Of a DNA stretch of 6,565 nucleotides, positions 5,675-6,565 are shown piece after piece; position 1 is the first letter of the stretch; the number at the start of each line of letters is the position of its first letter. The DNA is taken from NCBI GenBank assembly GCA_937889855.1, contig CALBYK010000328.1, forward strand, positions 1 through 6,565, read 5' to 3'. The position numbers and the translations under genes were made by a program. Source of the DNA: an uncultured Prevotella sp. GTDB taxonomy: Bacteria > Bacteroidota > Bacteroidia > Bacteroidales > Bacteroidaceae. The notes beneath the pieces were generated by a model. That model had not been told where the DNA came from. It made no database searches and worked only from the letters and a program-made list of their open reading frames with translations.

Positions 5675-6565
5675 GTGAAAAGTTTTTTTGGTATTACATT
5701 GCTGCTATTGTTGCTGACAACTGTAGTAAAAGCACAAATTACAGGTGAGATTTATGACAACGAGGGATATCCCATCCCTTTGGCAAGTGCCATATACAAG
5801 GGTCACCACGTCGCTGAGGCAAGCGACATGGATGGCAAGTTCTCCATTGAACGCCACAACGGATGGGAACTGACGTTCAGTTCGGTTGGCTTTGTGCCGC
5901 AAACTATAAAGGTTGGACCAAACACACCGTCACACCTCAAGATTGTGCTCAAGGAAGACTCGCGCTCGCTTGGAGAGGTAGTAATCAAGCAGAAACGCGA
6001 ACGCTATACGCGCAAGAACAATCCTGCCGTAGAGCTGATGAAACGTGTCATCGCAGCAAAGAAACGCACACATCTTGAGAACAACGACTATTACCAGTAT
6101 AACAAATACCAAAAAATCTCGTTCGCACTCAATGACATCAAGCCCGAGGACCTCACCACGGGAAAATACAAGAACAAGTCGTATGTAAAGGACCAGATAG
6201 AGACATCGCCATACAACGGCAAGCTCATACTGCCCGTGTCGGTGGACGAAACCGTCACGCAGCACATCTACCGAAAGAACCCGAGAGAGGAGAAGGACAT
6301 CATCAAGGGACAAAGACAGGAGGGCGTGAACAACCTGCTGCAGACTGGCGAGATTCTCAACACACTGCTCAAGGAGGTGTTCACGGATGTGGACATCTAC
6401 GACGACCACATGAGGCTCATGCAGTATCAGTTTGTGTCGCCAATCGGCGAGACCGCCATCTCGTTCTACCGCTACTACATACAGGACACGGTGTATGTTG
6501 ACCGCGACCTCTGCTACCATCTCGAGTTCATCCCGAACAACCAGCAGGACTTCGGATTCAGAGGC
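5675..6565 (+). CDS. DUF5686 outer-membrane-type protein with carboxypeptidase-regulatory-like domain (3' partial)
   Basis: The first 297 residues of a protein that runs off the window; family members are usually about 800 or more residues, so roughly a third is seen. A GTG start at 5675 gives a compact signal peptide, VKSFFGITLLLLLLTTVVKA, then Q. No ATG is available in frame: a TAA lies at 5645, and the first downstream ATG (residue 52) would remove the signal. Residues about 21-94 form a CarboxypepD_reg-like beta-sandwich (ITGEIYDNEGYPIPLASAIY, later DMDGKFSI and SSVGFVPQTIKV), as in SusC-type and related surface proteins. From about residue 110 the sequence (YTRKNNPAVELMKRVIAAKK, then DYYQYNKYQKI) matches DUF5686, whose C-terminal half is predicted to be an outer-membrane beta-barrel; that half is not in view. 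Function is unknown. It is probably transcribed alone from the promoter at 5510-5541. Confidence 0.88.
   Translation, partial: MKSFFGITLLLLLLTTVVKAQITGEIYDNEGYPIPLASAIYKGHHVAEASDMDGKFSIERHNGWELTFSSVGFVPQTIKVGPNTPSHLKIVLKEDSRSLGEVVIKQKRERYTRKNNPAVELMKRVIAAKKRTHLENNDYYQYNKYQKISFALNDIKPEDLTTGKYKNKSYVKDQIETSPYNGKLILPVSVDETVTQHIYRKNPREEKDIIKGQRQEGVNNLLQTGEILNTLLKEVFTDVDIYDDHMRLMQYQFVSPIGETAISFYRYYIQDTVYVDRDLCYHLEFIPNNQQDFGFRG

Noticed and set aside
5645..5675. Nonsense mutation or frameshift truncating the DUF5686 N-terminus
   Set aside because: The TAA at 5645 is in frame with an upstream ATG at 5612, but the GTG at 5675 already yields a complete, normal-length signal peptide, so nothing appears to be missing.
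5930..6520. 196-codon minus-strand open frame
   Set aside because: It is the in-register antisense of the DUF5686 coding region, which continues open through the window edge with family-typical sequence.

Overview
The window looks like ordinary chromosomal DNA from a Bacteroidales bacterium, probably Prevotellaceae or a close relative. Four things point there: Bacteroidota-typical families (DUF5106/thioredoxin, DUF4827 lipoprotein, GIN-domain/DUF2807, DUF5686); two matches to the Bacteroidota -7 promoter element TAnnTTTG; starts preceded by A-rich sequence rather than Shine-Dalgarno sites; and fairly GC-rich coding DNA separated by very AT-rich spacers. Genus is inference.

Layout: positions 1-153 are an unassigned edge. 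Then four minus-strand genes follow. An exported DUF5106/thioredoxin-like protein (154-1068) is separated by a terminator hairpin (1097-1148) from a three-gene unit read right to left: a DHH/DHHA1 phosphoesterase of the NrnA type (4411-3371), a small FKBP-like DUF4827 lipoprotein (3313-2672) and phosphoglucosamine mutase GlmM (2612-1227). The unit starts at a good promoter at 4433-4463 and ends at the hairpin after glmM. A divergent AT-rich region (4412-4552) leads to a plus-strand exported GIN-domain protein with seven regularly spaced GSGD motifs (4553-5326). A 348-base spacer (5327-5674) holds a perfect 14-bp hairpin, a promoter and a roughly 125-base leader. The spacer precedes a DUF5686 outer-membrane-type protein that begins at a GTG at 5675 and runs off the right edge.

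Functionally, the three-gene unit joins nucleotide turnover (pAp, short RNA or cyclic-dinucleotide products) to the amino-sugar step that feeds peptidoglycan and lipid A. This recalls the cdaA-glmM link of Gram-positive bacteria, though that parallel is inference. The other genes are envelope or periplasmic proteins. I found no mobile element, CRISPR array, tRNA, rRNA, defence system or biosynthetic cluster. The most useful observations are start-site corrections, the DUF5686 leader with two overlapping mini-ORFs, and the near-identical DNA repeats in the GIN gene.
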